Positions 43,494 through 52,105 are shown, counted from the stretch's first letter. The stretch: 64,000 bases of DNA from DATFQE01 sp963739085 (GCA_963739085.1 CAVTZA010000010.1:1-64000); one strand, 5' to 3'. Numbers and translations: made by a program. The notes: generated from the sequence alone by a model not told the origin.

Positions 43494-43572
43494 GCTCCCT
43501 TCGCTGGCATGACCCAGATCAGGTTCGACGGGTGTGATCTCAGCCCCGCGCTTCCGCAGGACACCCCGGTCA
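43494..43572 (-). promoter_or_regulatory. TPP riboswitch (THI element)
   Basis: On the minus strand the conserved thi-box parts appear in order: GGGGTG, then GGGCTGAGATCACACCCGTC, GAACCTGATCTGGGTCATG and CCAGCGAAGGGAG. The final AGGGAG lies 5-10 bases before the GTG of cytX and may be both riboswitch stem and ribosome site, so control is probably at translation. TPP should shut the operon. Confidence 0.92.
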
Positions 43573-43616
43573 CTCGACTCTAGCTCGCGGAGACGGTGCC
43601 GTAGTGTGCCTACGCG

Positions 43617-44204
43617 ATGGACGAGAGCGACCTCCAGCCGGATCCGCTCCGGCAGTTCGAGTGGTGGTTCCAGGAGGCGCGTGAGGCCGTGCCCTTCCCC
43701 GAGTCGATGGCGCTTGCGACCGCGGAGCCGTCGGGTGCCCCGTCGGTGCGGATGGTGCTGCTCAAGGGGTTCGACGAGCGCGGCTTCGTCTTCCACACGA
43801 ACTACGGCAGCCGCAAGGGCCGCGAGACGGAGGCGAACCCGCGGGCGGCGCTGCTCTTCTACTGGCGGGAGCTCGGGCGCCAGGTGCGCGTGGAGGGGGC
43901 GGTCGAGCGGACGAGCCGCGGGGACTCGGAGACCTACTACCGCACCCGCCCGGTCGGGGCTCGTCTGTCGGCGTGGGCCTCTCCGCAGAGCCGACCGGTG
44001 GCCGACCGCGCCGAGCTCGAGGCGCGCGTCGAGCAGGCGAGGGCGAAGTTCGGCGACGACCCGCCGCTTCCCGACGAGTGGGGCGGCCTACGCGTCGTCC
44101 CGACCGCCTACGAGTTCTGGGTCCACGATGACGACCGCCTCCACGATCGCTTCCGCTACGAGCGAGACGGCGAGGCGTGGCGGATGCAGCGGCTCGGGCC
44201 GTAG
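43617..44204 (+). CDS. pdxH: Pyridoxamine 5'-phosphate oxidase
   Basis: 195 aa, usual length is about 200. FMN- and substrate-binding signatures: MALATAEPSGAPSVRMVLLK, FHTNYGSRKGRETEANPRAA, LFYWRELGRQVRVEGAVERT and the C-terminal signature FWVHDDDRLHDRFRYERDGE with WRMQRLGP end. Oxidises PNP/PMP to pyridoxal 5'-phosphate, the last step of vitamin B6 synthesis/salvage; cytoplasmic dimer. Divergent from the thiamine operon. Confidence 0.93.
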   Translation: MDESDLQPDPLRQFEWWFQEAREAVPFPESMALATAEPSGAPSVRMVLLKGFDERGFVFHTNYGSRKGRETEANPRAALLFYWRELGRQVRVEGAVERTSRGDSETYYRTRPVGARLSAWASPQSRPVADRAELEARVEQARAKFGDDPPLPDEWGGLRVVPTAYEFWVHDDDRLHDRFRYERDGEAWRMQRLGP

Positions 44205-44220
44205 CGCGCTCCGAGGGCAA

Positions 44221-44291
44221 GTAACACAGTGTTACTAGTTCGAGGAAGAGCCTCGTTACGGCGCTTTCCGGGTCTAGTAACACAGTGTTAC
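44221..44291. repeat. Twin perfect palindromes GTAACACAGTGTTAC flanking a hairpin
   Basis: Identical 15-bp palindromes at 44221-44235 and 44277-44291, 56 bp apart, with a CGAGG/CCTCG hairpin between. They fill the gap between the convergent ends of pdxH and uppP. An operator in a convergent gap is odd; alternatives are a repeat element or 3'-end structure. Confidence 0.65.
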
Positions 44292-44308
44292 GTAGGCACC
44301 CGGTCGCG

Positions 44309-45256
44309 TCAGAACGTGGCGCTGCGGACGCCGGTCGCGATCAGGAGCAGGATGATCGCCGCCGCGATCAGGCGGTAGATCACAAAGACCGTGTACGTGT
44401 GGCTCCGCACGTAGCCGAGCAGGAACTTGATCGCGAGCACACCGCTGCCCGCCGAGGCGAGCGTGCCGACGAGGAACGGCCCGACCCAGCCGGGTGGGAG
44501 GTCGCCGAGCACCACGTCGTTCAGGCCTTTGAAGAGCACGGCCGCAAGCGTGATCGGAACGAGGAGCAGGAAGGAGAAGCGAGCGGCGGAGTCGCGGTCG
44601 AGTCCGAGGAAGCGGCCGGCCGTGATCGTGATCCCCGAGCGGGAGACCCCGGGCGCGAGCGCCAGCGTCTGGGCGAGCCCGACCGCGAAGGAACGGCCGA
44701 GCGTCAGCTGGTCGAGGTGCCGTGCCTGCGGCCGCCGGTCGGCGATCCAGAGCAGAACGCCGAAGACGGCGAGGAAGATCGCGATCTGCCACGGCTCGCC
44801 GAGGTGGTCGGTGATCGCGCCCTCGCCGATGAAGCCGACGATGCCGGCGGGAACGGTCGCGATGGCGATGAACCACGCGATTCGCTCGTCGGGGCCCTCG
44901 ATGCTCCGGCGCCGTACCGAGGCCACGAAGGCGGCGATCAGGCGCACGATGTCGTGCCGGAAGTAGGCGACGACGGCGACGAGCGTGCCCATGTGCAGCG
45001 CCACGTCGAAGGTCTGGTTGAACTCCTCGTTCTGCTCGAGGTAGGTCCAGTCGAAGAGCCACGGCACGAGGATCAGGTGACCGGAGGAGGAGATCGGGAG
45101 CAGCTCGGTCGCGCCCTGCACGAGCCCGAGGACGAGCGCCTGCCAGTTCGAGAGCGCACCGGGCTGCTCGCCGGTGCGCAGCGCTGCGAGGACGAGCACG
45201 GTCGCGGCGAGAACCACGAGGCCGATCGCGGTTCCACGTAACCGCATCACGGTCAT
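44309..45256 (-). CDS. uppP: Undecaprenyl-diphosphatase (UppP/BacA)
   Basis: 315 aa, multi-pass membrane enzyme. Catalytic regions are LVQGATELLPISSSGHL (Glu-rich motif 1) and PGVSRSGITITAGRF (motif 2), with FNQTFDVALHMGTLVAV between. Dephosphorylates C55-PP to recycle the lipid carrier for peptidoglycan and surface glycans, relevant to the glycan cluster at 1-9 kb. ATG 45256 is preceded by GAGGTG. A ~45-residue N-terminal segment with one helix is longer than usual. Confidence 0.92.
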   Translation of the reverse strand: MTVMRLRGTAIGLVVLAATVLVLAALRTGEQPGALSNWQALVLGLVQGATELLPISSSGHLILVPWLFDWTYLEQNEEFNQTFDVALHMGTLVAVVAYFRHDIVRLIAAFVASVRRRSIEGPDERIAWFIAIATVPAGIVGFIGEGAITDHLGEPWQIAIFLAVFGVLLWIADRRPQARHLDQLTLGRSFAVGLAQTLALAPGVSRSGITITAGRFLGLDRDSAARFSFLLLVPITLAAVLFKGLNDVVLGDLPPGWVGPFLVGTLASAGSGVLAIKFLLGYVRSHTYTVFVIYRLIAAAIILLLIATGVRSATF

Positions 45257-45337
45257 CAAAGCACCTCGCCTGGCCGGTCGGGTGTGAACGACCGGAGAAC
45301 GCCGCGACACACCGTTTTCCACACTTGTGGAAAGGCG

Positions 45338-46033
45338 TTACTTCGAGATGGGCTCGAGCTTGTAGCCGACCCCGTAGCGCGTGTGCACGAAGGCGTGATG
45401 GGGCGTGCGGCGGTCGATCTTGTCGCGCAGCTTGCGGACGAAGACGTCGACCGTGCGGTCACGCCGGGTGAGCCGCCGCCCCCAGAGCTTCTGCAGGAGC
45501 TCGTCGCGGGTGACGACGCGGCCGCGCTCGAGCGCGAGCGCGTAGAGCAGCCGGAACTCGGTCGGCGTCAGGCCGACGCTGCGCCCCTCGACGTAGGCCT
45601 GCACGCTGAGCGGGTCGATGGTGAGCTCCTCGATCTCGAGCGGCTCCTCCCGCCGGACCTCCTGCGCTCGAACGCCGCGGCGGGCTGCGACGCGGACGCG
45701 CGCGACCAGCTCCCGCATCGAGAACGGTTTGACGAGGTAGTCGTCCGCGCCCATGTCGAGTGCCCGAACGCGGTCCTGCTCGGTGCCCCTCGCGCTCACG
45801 ACGACGATCGGCGTGCCGATCGCCTCGCTCCGGGCGGACTCGATCAGCGACCAGCCGTCGAGCCGGGGCAGCATCAGGTCGAGGACGCAGACGTCCGGCC
45901 GCTCGAAGCGCAGGCGTGCCAGGCCCGTCTCGCCGTTCGGCACCCAAACCGGGTCGAAGCCGCCCGCCGTGAGGTGCGTCGACATCGCACGCGCGATGAC
46001 GTCGTCGTCCTCCACGATCAGCACCTTCGCCAC
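45338..46033 (-). CDS. OmpR/PhoB-family response regulator (orphan, PHO-box linked)
   Basis: 231 aa. The receiver starts AKVLIVEDDDVIARAM with acidic pocket, phospho-acceptor Asp52 in VCVLDLMLP, Lys in GADDYLVKPF; the C-terminal winged helix is GLTPTEFRLLYALALERGRV and RTVDVFVRKLRDKIDR. Roughly three quarters identical by eye to the regulator at 55651. GTG 46033 chosen by that alignment and because a PHO box sits 47 bp upstream; ATG 46075 would place the box 5 bp from the start. No kinase gene beside it, so it may share the kinase at 56513. Confidence 0.85.
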   Translation of the reverse strand: MAKVLIVEDDDVIARAMSTHLTAGGFDPVWVPNGETGLARLRFERPDVCVLDLMLPRLDGWSLIESARSEAIGTPIVVVSARGTEQDRVRALDMGADDYLVKPFSMRELVARVRVAARRGVRAQEVRREEPLEIEELTIDPLSVQAYVEGRSVGLTPTEFRLLYALALERGRVVTRDELLQKLWGRRLTRRDRTVDVFVRKLRDKIDRRTPHHAFVHTRYGVGYKLEPISK

Positions 46034-46079
46034 CAGCACCGATGGTGCCCGCAACCACTGCGGCTCAGGGTTCATACGC

Positions 46080-46108
46080 GGTGAACGGACAGTGAATGGG
46101 TGGTGAAC
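46080..46108 (-). promoter_or_regulatory. PHO box (three 11-bp direct repeats)
   Basis: On the minus strand, GTTCACC, ATTCACT and GTTCACC units at 46102, 46091 and 46080 (left coordinates), exactly 11 bp apart. This is the actinobacterial PhoP/RegX3 binding layout. Points toward the response regulator ending at 45338, suggesting phosphate-responsive autoregulation. Confidence 0.8.
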
Positions 46109-46255
46109 GAAAATCCCTTGCAAATTCTTAGGGTTGTGCCGCACAATTCCGTGCACGCGATCGGAGGGCTCGCGACCAACAGGAGGCAGGGTGGTAAAGA
46201 TGTGGTGCAGCAACGGAGCGCCGGGAAGCCGGAACCCCTACACTTCCGCCGCCGC

Positions 46256-47176
46256 ATGATCTTCGCGCTCATCGCCCAGCGCGCGACCGGCACCAACGTC
46301 GCGCTCGCCTCGCGGTCGTGGCCCGGGGCGGAGTCCATGATTCTGACCCCTCAGGAGGCGCTCGAACGCCTGCAGCCGGGTGACGTCGCGCTCGGTCGGC
46401 TGGACGTGAAGCCGACGCTCGACGGCGTCGACGACGGGGTCGCCGAGCTCGCGGAGCTCGCCGCCCGCGGCGTCCGTGTGCTCAACGGCCCGCGCACGCT
46501 GCTCGCCGCGCACGACAAGCTGCTGACGGCACGGGAGCTCGTGCAGGCCGGAATCCCGCATCCGGCGACCACGCTCTTCACCGCCTCCGACGAGACGCCC
46601 CCGCTCGAGCCGCCCGTCGTGATCAAGCCCCGCTTCGGCAGCTGGGGCGCCGACGTCTTCCGCTGCGACGACGGCGATGCGCTCTTGCGCTGCCTCGAGA
46701 TCCTGCCCGAGAAGCACTGGTTCCGGACCCAGGGCGCGATCGTCCAGGACCTGATCCCGCCGCGCGGCTGGGACCTGCGCCTGATCGTCGCGGGCGGCCG
46801 CGTCATCGGCGCGGTCAGCCGGGTCGCCGCGCCCGGCGAGTGGCGCACCAACGTCGCGCTCGGAGCGGTCCGCGCGCCGGTGTTCGATCCGCCCGCCGAG
46901 GCCTGCGCCCTCGCGATCGCAGCGGCCGAGGCCGTCGACGGCCACCTCGTCGGCGTCGACCTGCTGCCCACGCCCGCCGGCGGCTACGTCGTCCTCGAGC
47001 TGAACGGCGCCTGCGACTTCGTCGACACGTACTCGAGCGAGGACGACGTCTTCGCTTCGGCCATCCTCGCCCTGGCCGAGACGGCCGTGGGCGTCTCTGC
47101 GCTCTTCCCCCACGCGTTCGACGAGTCGGTCGGCGACGAATTCCTCGAAGCCGCCGACAACCCGCCCGCGTCGTAG
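46256..47176 (+). CDS. ATP-grasp ligase, RimK/LysX-like
   Basis: 306 aa. ATP-grasp fold: VLNGPRTLLAAHDKLLTAREL, phosphate-binding PPVVIKPRFGSWGADVFRC, RGWDLRLIVAGGRVIGAVSR and the metal-binding end VGVDLLPTPAGGYVVLELNG. Such enzymes ligate an amino acid or small acid to a carboxylate, e.g. Glu to peptides or to a carrier protein. The ATG at 46256 (MIFALIAQRATGTNVALASR) fits the family start. Divergent from the orphan regulator; no obvious substrate partner nearby. Confidence 0.8.
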   Translation: MIFALIAQRATGTNVALASRSWPGAESMILTPQEALERLQPGDVALGRLDVKPTLDGVDDGVAELAELAARGVRVLNGPRTLLAAHDKLLTARELVQAGIPHPATTLFTASDETPPLEPPVVIKPRFGSWGADVFRCDDGDALLRCLEILPEKHWFRTQGAIVQDLIPPRGWDLRLIVAGGRVIGAVSRVAAPGEWRTNVALGAVRAPVFDPPAEACALAIAAAEAVDGHLVGVDLLPTPAGGYVVLELNGACDFVDTYSSEDDVFASAILALAETAVGVSALFPHAFDESVGDEFLEAADNPPAS

Positions 47177-47186
47177 GCCGCCGCAG

Positions 47187-48596
47187 TTGCTGGAGCGCGA
47201 GCGGAAGCTGGTCGGCCCCGCCGCGGCTCTCGACGCCCTCGAGGGCAAGCCGATCGAGTCGCGGATCTTCACCTCGGCCTATCACGACACGCCCGACCGC
47301 CGACTCGCCCGCCACGGCGTCACACTTCGGAGACGGCTCGAGAACGGTGTCAACGCCTGGCAGCTGAAGCTTCCGCGCGAGGCCGGGCGGCTGGAGCTCG
47401 AGGAGCTCGGGGGGCCCAGCGCCGTGCCGGAGCCGCTCGCACGGCTGCTCGTCGGGATCCTGCACGGGACTGAGCTCGAGGAGGTCGTGACGCTCCAGAC
47501 GCGGCGATCGGGGAAGCGGGCGACCCTGGGCGGCGGGTCGGTGGAGGCCACGTTGGACGAGGTCACGCGACTGGAGGGGCAGCGGGCGGAGGACACCTTC
47601 AGCGAGCTCGAGGTCGAGCTCGTCGACGGCGATCCGGAGGCCGTCGCCGAAGCCGAACGCGTGCTCGTGACCGCGGGCGCCGAGCCTTCCGACCAGCAGC
47701 CCAAGGTGCTGCGCTATCTCGGCATCGAGCCCAACGGCGACGCGCCTACATCCGGACATGCGATCGACCACGTGCGCGCGAGGATCGAGGCCCAGTACGA
47801 CGAGATCCTCCGCCACGACCCGGGCACGCGGGTCGGCGACGACCCGGAGGACCTCCACGATCTCCGTGTGGCCGTCCGCCGGCTGCGGGCGTTGCTCCGA
47901 GCCGCCAAGGCCCTTCTGCTGCCAGACTGGTCGGAGCCGCTACGGGAGGAGCTCCGGTGGCTCGGGGGCGAGCTCGGGCCGGCGCGCGACTTCGACGTCA
48001 TGCTCGAGCACATGCGTGCCGAGGCCGCCGAGCTGGAAGGTGACGACGCCGCGTTCGCCGAGGTTCTCCAGCGGCTCGAGGCCGAGCGGGCCGGCGCTCG
48101 GGAGCGGCTTCTGGCGGCGCTCACGAGCGACCGGTACTACGCGCTGCTCGCCCGGGTCGAGGCGGCGGCACGTTCGCCGCATGCGCGTGCGCTGGACGCA
48201 CCGCTCGAGCAGCTGGCGGCGAAGGAGTTCCGCAAGCTCGACAAGGCCGTCGGCGCGCTCGGGCCGAACCCGACCGACCAGGAGCTCCATCGAGTGCGGA
48301 TCCGGGGCAAGCGGGCCCGGTATGCCGCCGAGCTCGCGGAGCCCGTGGTCGGCAAACGTGCCGGCGGCTTCGTCAAGCACGCCAAGGCGTTCCAGGACGT
48401 CGTCGGGGAGCACCAGGACGCGGTCGTCGCCGAAGAACGCCTCCGAGCTCTGGTCCCGGCCCTCTCGTCGAGCGAGGCCGTCCTCGCGACGGGCAGGGTC
48501 GTCGAGCGACAGCGGTCGCGGCGGCGTCGAGCTCGGACGGCCTTCCCGGAAGCCTGGTCGAAGCTCGAGCGCAGCGGCCGTCGCGTCTGGAAGTGA
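47187..48596 (+). CDS. CYTH-CHAD domain protein (triphosphate tunnel / polyphosphate-binding)
   Basis: 469 aa. The N-terminal CYTH domain has the ExExK metal/triphosphate signature right at the start (LERERKLVG), with RRRLENGVNAWQLKLPRE. From about residue 205 a CHAD domain shows helical pairs with conserved His (HDLRVAVRRLRALLRAAKAL, HRVRIRGKRARYAAELAEPV, HAKAFQDVVGEHQDAVVAEE). CHAD binds polyphosphate and CYTH can hydrolyse triphosphates, which fits the ppk/ppx genes at 52-56 kb. TTG start; no ATG/GTG in a better place. Confidence 0.88.
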   Translation: MLERERKLVGPAAALDALEGKPIESRIFTSAYHDTPDRRLARHGVTLRRRLENGVNAWQLKLPREAGRLELEELGGPSAVPEPLARLLVGILHGTELEEVVTLQTRRSGKRATLGGGSVEATLDEVTRLEGQRAEDTFSELEVELVDGDPEAVAEAERVLVTAGAEPSDQQPKVLRYLGIEPNGDAPTSGHAIDHVRARIEAQYDEILRHDPGTRVGDDPEDLHDLRVAVRRLRALLRAAKALLLPDWSEPLREELRWLGGELGPARDFDVMLEHMRAEAAELEGDDAAFAEVLQRLEAERAGARERLLAALTSDRYYALLARVEAAARSPHARALDAPLEQLAAKEFRKLDKAVGALGPNPTDQELHRVRIRGKRARYAAELAEPVVGKRAGGFVKHAKAFQDVVGEHQDAVVAEERLRALVPALSSSEAVLATGRVVERQRSRRRRARTAFPEAWSKLERSGRRVWK

Positions 48597-48976
48597 CGAC
48601 GGTCCGCGCCGCCGGAGGCGTCGTGCTTCGCGAGGGGCAGGGCGGCAAGGAAGTGCTTCTCGTCCACCGCCCCGCCTACGACGACTGGTCACTCCCCAAG
48701 GGGAAGGCGCACCGCGGTGAGAGCGACGAGGACTGCGCGCGCCGCGAGGTCGAGGAGGAGACCGGGCTGCGCTGCGAGCTCGGGCGAGAGCTGCCCTCGA
48801 CCTCCTACCACGACGCCAAGGGCCGGCCGAAGGTCGTCCGCTACTGGGAGATGCGCCCGGTCGACGGCGAGGCGAAGCCGCAGGCCGAGATCGACGACGT
48901 CCTTTGGCTGCCCCTCGCCGAGGCGAAGGCCACCCTGACGTGGTCGCGCGATCGGGGTGTCCTGGAGGCGCTCTGA
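48593..48976 (+). CDS. Nudix hydrolase (MutT1-like N-terminal half)
   Basis: 127 aa Nudix domain. The Nudix box GKAHRGESDEDCARREVEEE with ETG closes the GX5EX7REUXEEXGU pattern. ATGA-like overlap with the CHAD gene at 48593. In mycobacterial MutT1 a Nudix domain is fused to a histidine phosphatase; here the phosphatase follows in another phase at the overlapping stop. Likely hydrolyses (8-oxo)dNTPs or diadenosine/inositol polyphosphates. Confidence 0.87.
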   Translation: MTTVRAAGGVVLREGQGGKEVLLVHRPAYDDWSLPKGKAHRGESDEDCARREVEEETGLRCELGRELPSTSYHDAKGRPKVVRYWEMRPVDGEAKPQAEIDDVLWLPLAEAKATLTWSRDRGVLEAL

Positions 48977-49416
48977 CGCAGCTGCTGCTGATCAGGCATG
49001 CGAGCGCAGGCCACCGGAACGCGTGGGGCGGCGACGATCGCCTGCGACCGCTCGACGACGTGGGCCGCGCGCAGGCTCCTGCCCTCGTGCCCGAGCTGGA
49101 GCGCTTCGCGATCCAGCGAGTCATGACGAGCCCCTACGTGCGCTGCGTGGAGACGGCCGAGCCGCTTGCCGCCGCCCGTCGTCTCCCGCTCGAATACCGC
49201 GACGAGCTCGGAGACGACGCGGATCCCGCCGCCGCCCGCCGGCTCATCGGCGAGCTCGCAGCCGAGGGCGCGACCGTGGCTCTCTGCGTGCACGGCGACC
49301 TGGTTCGGGAGCTCCTCGGGGAGGAGCTCGAAAAGGGGTCCGTGGCCGTCGTCGATGCGGCGTCGAGCGGTGACCTCACCCGGCTGGAGACCCTGGCTCC
49401 GCCCGTGCGTCAGTAG
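48940..49416 (+). CDS. Histidine phosphatase (SixA/MutT1 C-terminal-like)
   Basis: Reads QLLLIRHASAGHRNAWGGDD with the RHA motif, RLRPLDDVGRAQAPALVPEL, MTSPYVRCVETAEPLA and CVHGDLVRELLGEE with the second catalytic His. GTG 48940 is the nearest ordinary start. Homology begins at 48976, and a CTG at 48973 overlaps the Nudix TGA (CTGA). It may be made by reinitiation or be the C-terminal half of a MutT1-type fusion split by a -1 shift. Dephosphorylates nucleotides or phosphohistidine. Confidence 0.8.
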   Translation: MVARSGCPGGALTQLLLIRHASAGHRNAWGGDDRLRPLDDVGRAQAPALVPELERFAIQRVMTSPYVRCVETAEPLAAARRLPLEYRDELGDDADPAAARRLIGELAAEGATVALCVHGDLVRELLGEELEKGSVAVVDAASSGDLTRLETLAPPVRQ

Positions 49417-49426
49417 TCGTCCGGGC

Positions 49427-49455
49427 CGTCACCAGTTGGGCACTGGTTGGTTACC
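49427..49455 (+). promoter_or_regulatory. Possible degenerate PHO box before phoX
   Basis: CGTCACC, GGGCACT and GGTTACC at 49427, 49438 and 49449, spaced exactly 11 bp, each matching GTTCACC in 4-5 of 7 positions. About 95 bp before the phosphatase start. Weak on sequence, supported by the gene function. Confidence 0.35.
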
Positions 49456-49550
49456 AGATCGCGTCCCACGCGACCGGGAGGCCCTGTTAGCAATGCCGCT
49501 GCCGCGCCGGGGTTAGGGGAGCGCGGCCCACCACCAAGGGAGGTTTCTCG

Positions 49551-51132
49551 ATGCGTCTTCGCCGACGAGGCCCGCTCACGGCCGCAGCCGGGGCCGGCCT
49601 GCTCGTCCTGATGCTCACGTCCGCGGTCTCAGCGGGTGCTCACTCCGACCTGCGCGGCGGCACCAGCCGTGGCCCGAGCACGACCACAGATCCCTACGTG
49701 ATCCCAGTCGCCAACGGCGTCCACGTCAAGTCGTTGCTGACCGTGGGCGATGCGGGAGCGGCCGGCAACGGCTACGAGATGACAGGCATCCCGGACGGGC
49801 TCGGCGCCCGGAAGACCTCCGGGCACGACCTGATCCTGAACATGAACCAGGAGCTCACGGCCACCGTGGGCGCGGTGCGCGCGCACGGGCAGAAGGGCGC
49901 GTTCGTGTCGAAGCTCGAGCTCGACACGCGCTCGTTCCAGGTCGAGGAGGGCTCCGACTTCATCCAGCCGGGCGTGCGCTACTGGAACTACGTCACGCAG
50001 ACGTACGGTGCCGACCCCGTCGCCGGCGGGCGCGAACCCGCGCAACCCGGCCGACACGTTCGTCGCGCAGATCGCTGCCTTCTCCCGCTTCTGCTCGAGC
50101 AACCTGACCGACCCGGACCAGCTCTACGACAAGCGCACGAAGCGCGGGTACAAAGGCCAGATCTACTTCGCCAACGAGGAGAGCGGCAACGAGGGTCGCA
50201 CGTTCGGCGTCACGGAGGACGGGCAGGCTCAGCAGCTCCCGCGCCTCGGACAGCTCTCGTGGGAGAACACCCTCGTCGCGCACACGGACGACGACTCGAC
50301 GCTCAGCGTCGGCCAGGAGGACGGCGCCGACGGCCAGCTCTGGATCTACACGGGTCAGAAGCAGTCGACCGGCAACGCATTCGACCGTGCGGGCCTGACG
50401 AACGGCGACAACCACGTCGTCGACCTCGTCGACGAGACCGTCCCCGGCGACGTCGAGTTCCGGGCGAAGTACGGCAAGAACACGCCCGCGAGGTTCGACC
50501 TGGCCGAGATCGACTGGGATCAGTCCGGGGCGCGCCAGCAGGCCGAGGCGAAAGTGGACGGGCTGTCGCTGAACCGGATCGAGGACGGCGCCTGGGATCC
50601 CCGCCGTCCGAACGACTTCTACTTCGTCACCACGGAAGGCGGCAAGGGAGCCGACGTCCCCACCGGTCAGACCGGCCGCGACGGCGGCGGGCTCTGGAGG
50701 CTGCGGTTCGACGATGTCGACGCGCCGGCTCTCGGCGGCACGCTCACCCTGCTGCTCGACGGCTCGGAAGCGCCGTTCCTGAACAAGCCGGACAACGTGG
50801 ACATCGACCACCACGGCAACCTCCTGATCCAGGAGGACCCCGGGAACAACAACCACGTCGCTCGGATCGTCGCGTACGACCTGAAGACCGGCGACCGCGG
50901 GGTCGTGGCCACGTTCGACCCGGCGCTGTTCGCGGCCGGCGTACCAGGGCTGATCACCACCGACGAGGAGTCGAGCGGCATCATCGACGCCAAGGAAGTC
51001 CTCGGCGACGGCTGGTTCCTCTTCGACGCGCAGGTGCACAAGGCGCATCCGGATCCGGCGCTCGTCGAGCAGGGTCAGCTGCTCGCGATGCGCATCCGCG
51101 ACTTCGACGACGTCTACACGATCGGCGGCTGA
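49551..51132 (+). CDS. Secreted PhoX-type (DUF839) alkaline phosphatase, one +1 frameshift
   Basis: About 526 aa. Signal peptide RRRGPLTAAAGAGLLVLMLT ending near SAGAHSD. PhoX/DUF839 propeller text: YEMTGIPDGLGARKTSGHDL, LILNMNQEL, LYDKRTKRGYKGQIYFANEE, NRIEDGAWDPRRPNDFYFVT, DNVDIDHHGNLLIQEDPGNN. One surplus base near 50030 (GGGC) separates the halves. The family cleaves phosphate from organic esters using Ca/Fe; extracellular. Good ribosome site AAGGGAGG. Fits the neighbouring phosphate regulon. Confidence 0.8.
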
Positions 51133-51141
51133 GGGCTCGGC

Positions 51142-51180
51142 GAGGCGGGAAGGCCCGGCAGCGCCCGGCCTTCCCGCCTC
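51142..51180. terminator. Bidirectional terminator-like hairpin after phoX
   Basis: Perfect 14-bp inverted repeat (51142-51155 with 51167-51180), 11-nt loop, 10 bp past the phoX stop. It overlaps the stop of the convergent aquaporin remnant. No T-run, but very stable. Confidence 0.65.
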
Positions 51181-51456
51181 AGGCCGCCGCGCCCGTTCGG
51201 CGCGCAGCGCGCTCGTCACGGACGAGCTCGTACACGACCGCGCCGCCGATCGCACCCGTGAGCGGACCGACGACGTAGATCCAGATGTCCGACCACGACC
51301 AGGCGACGAGAGCGGGGCCGAAGGAGCGCGCCGGGTTCATCGATGCGCCGGTGACGGGCCGCCGAACAGCGCGTCGAGAGCCACCGTGCCGCCGATCGCG
51401 ATCGGCCAGACGAGCGCGAAGGTGGCGAGCGCCTCCGCGAGGCAGCGTCGTGCCAA
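51179..51456 (-). pseudogene. Aquaporin remnant (AqpS-like, C-terminal half)
   Basis: Reads LAEALATFALVWPIAIGGTVALD, then in another phase VTGASMNPARSFGPALVAWSWSDIWIYVVGPLTGAIGG. It keeps the second NPA box (SMNPARS) but lacks the whole N-terminal half with the first NPA box, about 25 residues after ATFALV, and one base. A single hemipore cannot work as a channel. It follows arsC directly, as aqpS does in arsR-aqpS-arsC operons where the channel releases arsenite. Confidence 0.75.
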
Positions 51457-51463
51457 GGAGGGC

Positions 51464-52105
51464 TTAGCCAAGCAACTCGGTCACGAGCGCCTGGACGCGC
51501 CGGTCGATCTCGTCACGGATTCGCCGCACCGTCTCGAGGTCTTCGCCGGCGGGGTCGTCCACGACCCAGTCCTCGTACTTCTTGCCCGGATAGATCGGGC
51601 ACGCGTCGCCGCAGCCCATCGTGATCACGACGTCCGCCGCACGTACGACCTCGTCCGTGAGCGGCTTCGGAAACTCCTCGTTCATGTCGAGGCCGAGCTC
51701 CTCCATCGCGGCCACGACGGCGCGGTTGATCTCGTCGGCCGGCTGGCTGCCCGCAGACCGCACGTGGATGCGCCCTTCGGAACGAAGCTTCACGAGCCCG
51801 GCGGCCATCTGGCTGCGTCCGGCGTTGTGGACGCAGACGAACAGGACTTCGGGCTGCACTTTCACGATCGCGCCCTCGGCCTGGCCGAGCGCCCGCAATC
51901 GCTCGCGCGCGAAGCGGTGCGCCAGCACCGGCACGAACACGTTGATCCGCGCGTCGCCGAGCAGGTCGAGCGACTCGGCGATGTAGCGCTCGATCGTCTC
52001 GAGCGAGAACACGCCCGCGAACTCGTCGGCGAGCGCGCCGGCTGCCTGCCTGACGTGGTGCTGCGTGACTGGGTCAAGGGCGTGGACCACAACGGCTCCC
52101 TCCAT
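51464..52105 (-). CDS. arsC: Arsenate reductase of LMW-phosphatase type with N-terminal helical domain
   Basis: 213 aa. From about residue 84 an LMW protein-tyrosine-phosphatase fold: VLFVCVHNAGRSQMAAGLVK (catalytic CX5R loop), redox Cys in TMGCGDACPIYPGKKYEDWV and the DPAG general-acid loop. This is the thioredoxin-type arsenate reductase pattern. Residues 1-80 (QAAGALADEFAGVFSLETIE) form a three-helix domain seen fused to actinobacterial ArsC. Reduces arsenate, a phosphate mimic. Divergent from arsR. Confidence 0.88.
   Translation of the reverse strand: MEGAVVVHALDPVTQHHVRQAAGALADEFAGVFSLETIERYIAESLDLLGDARINVFVPVLAHRFARERLRALGQAEGAIVKVQPEVLFVCVHNAGRSQMAAGLVKLRSEGRIHVRSAGSQPADEINRAVVAAMEELGLDMNEEFPKPLTDEVVRAADVVITMGCGDACPIYPGKKYEDWVVDDPAGEDLETVRRIRDEIDRRVQALVTELLG

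Noticed and set aside
49430..49460. CTGGT...ACCAG hairpin as a terminator after the histidine phosphatase
   Set aside because: Five-base arms, no T-run; the 11-bp periodicity fits a weak PHO box better.
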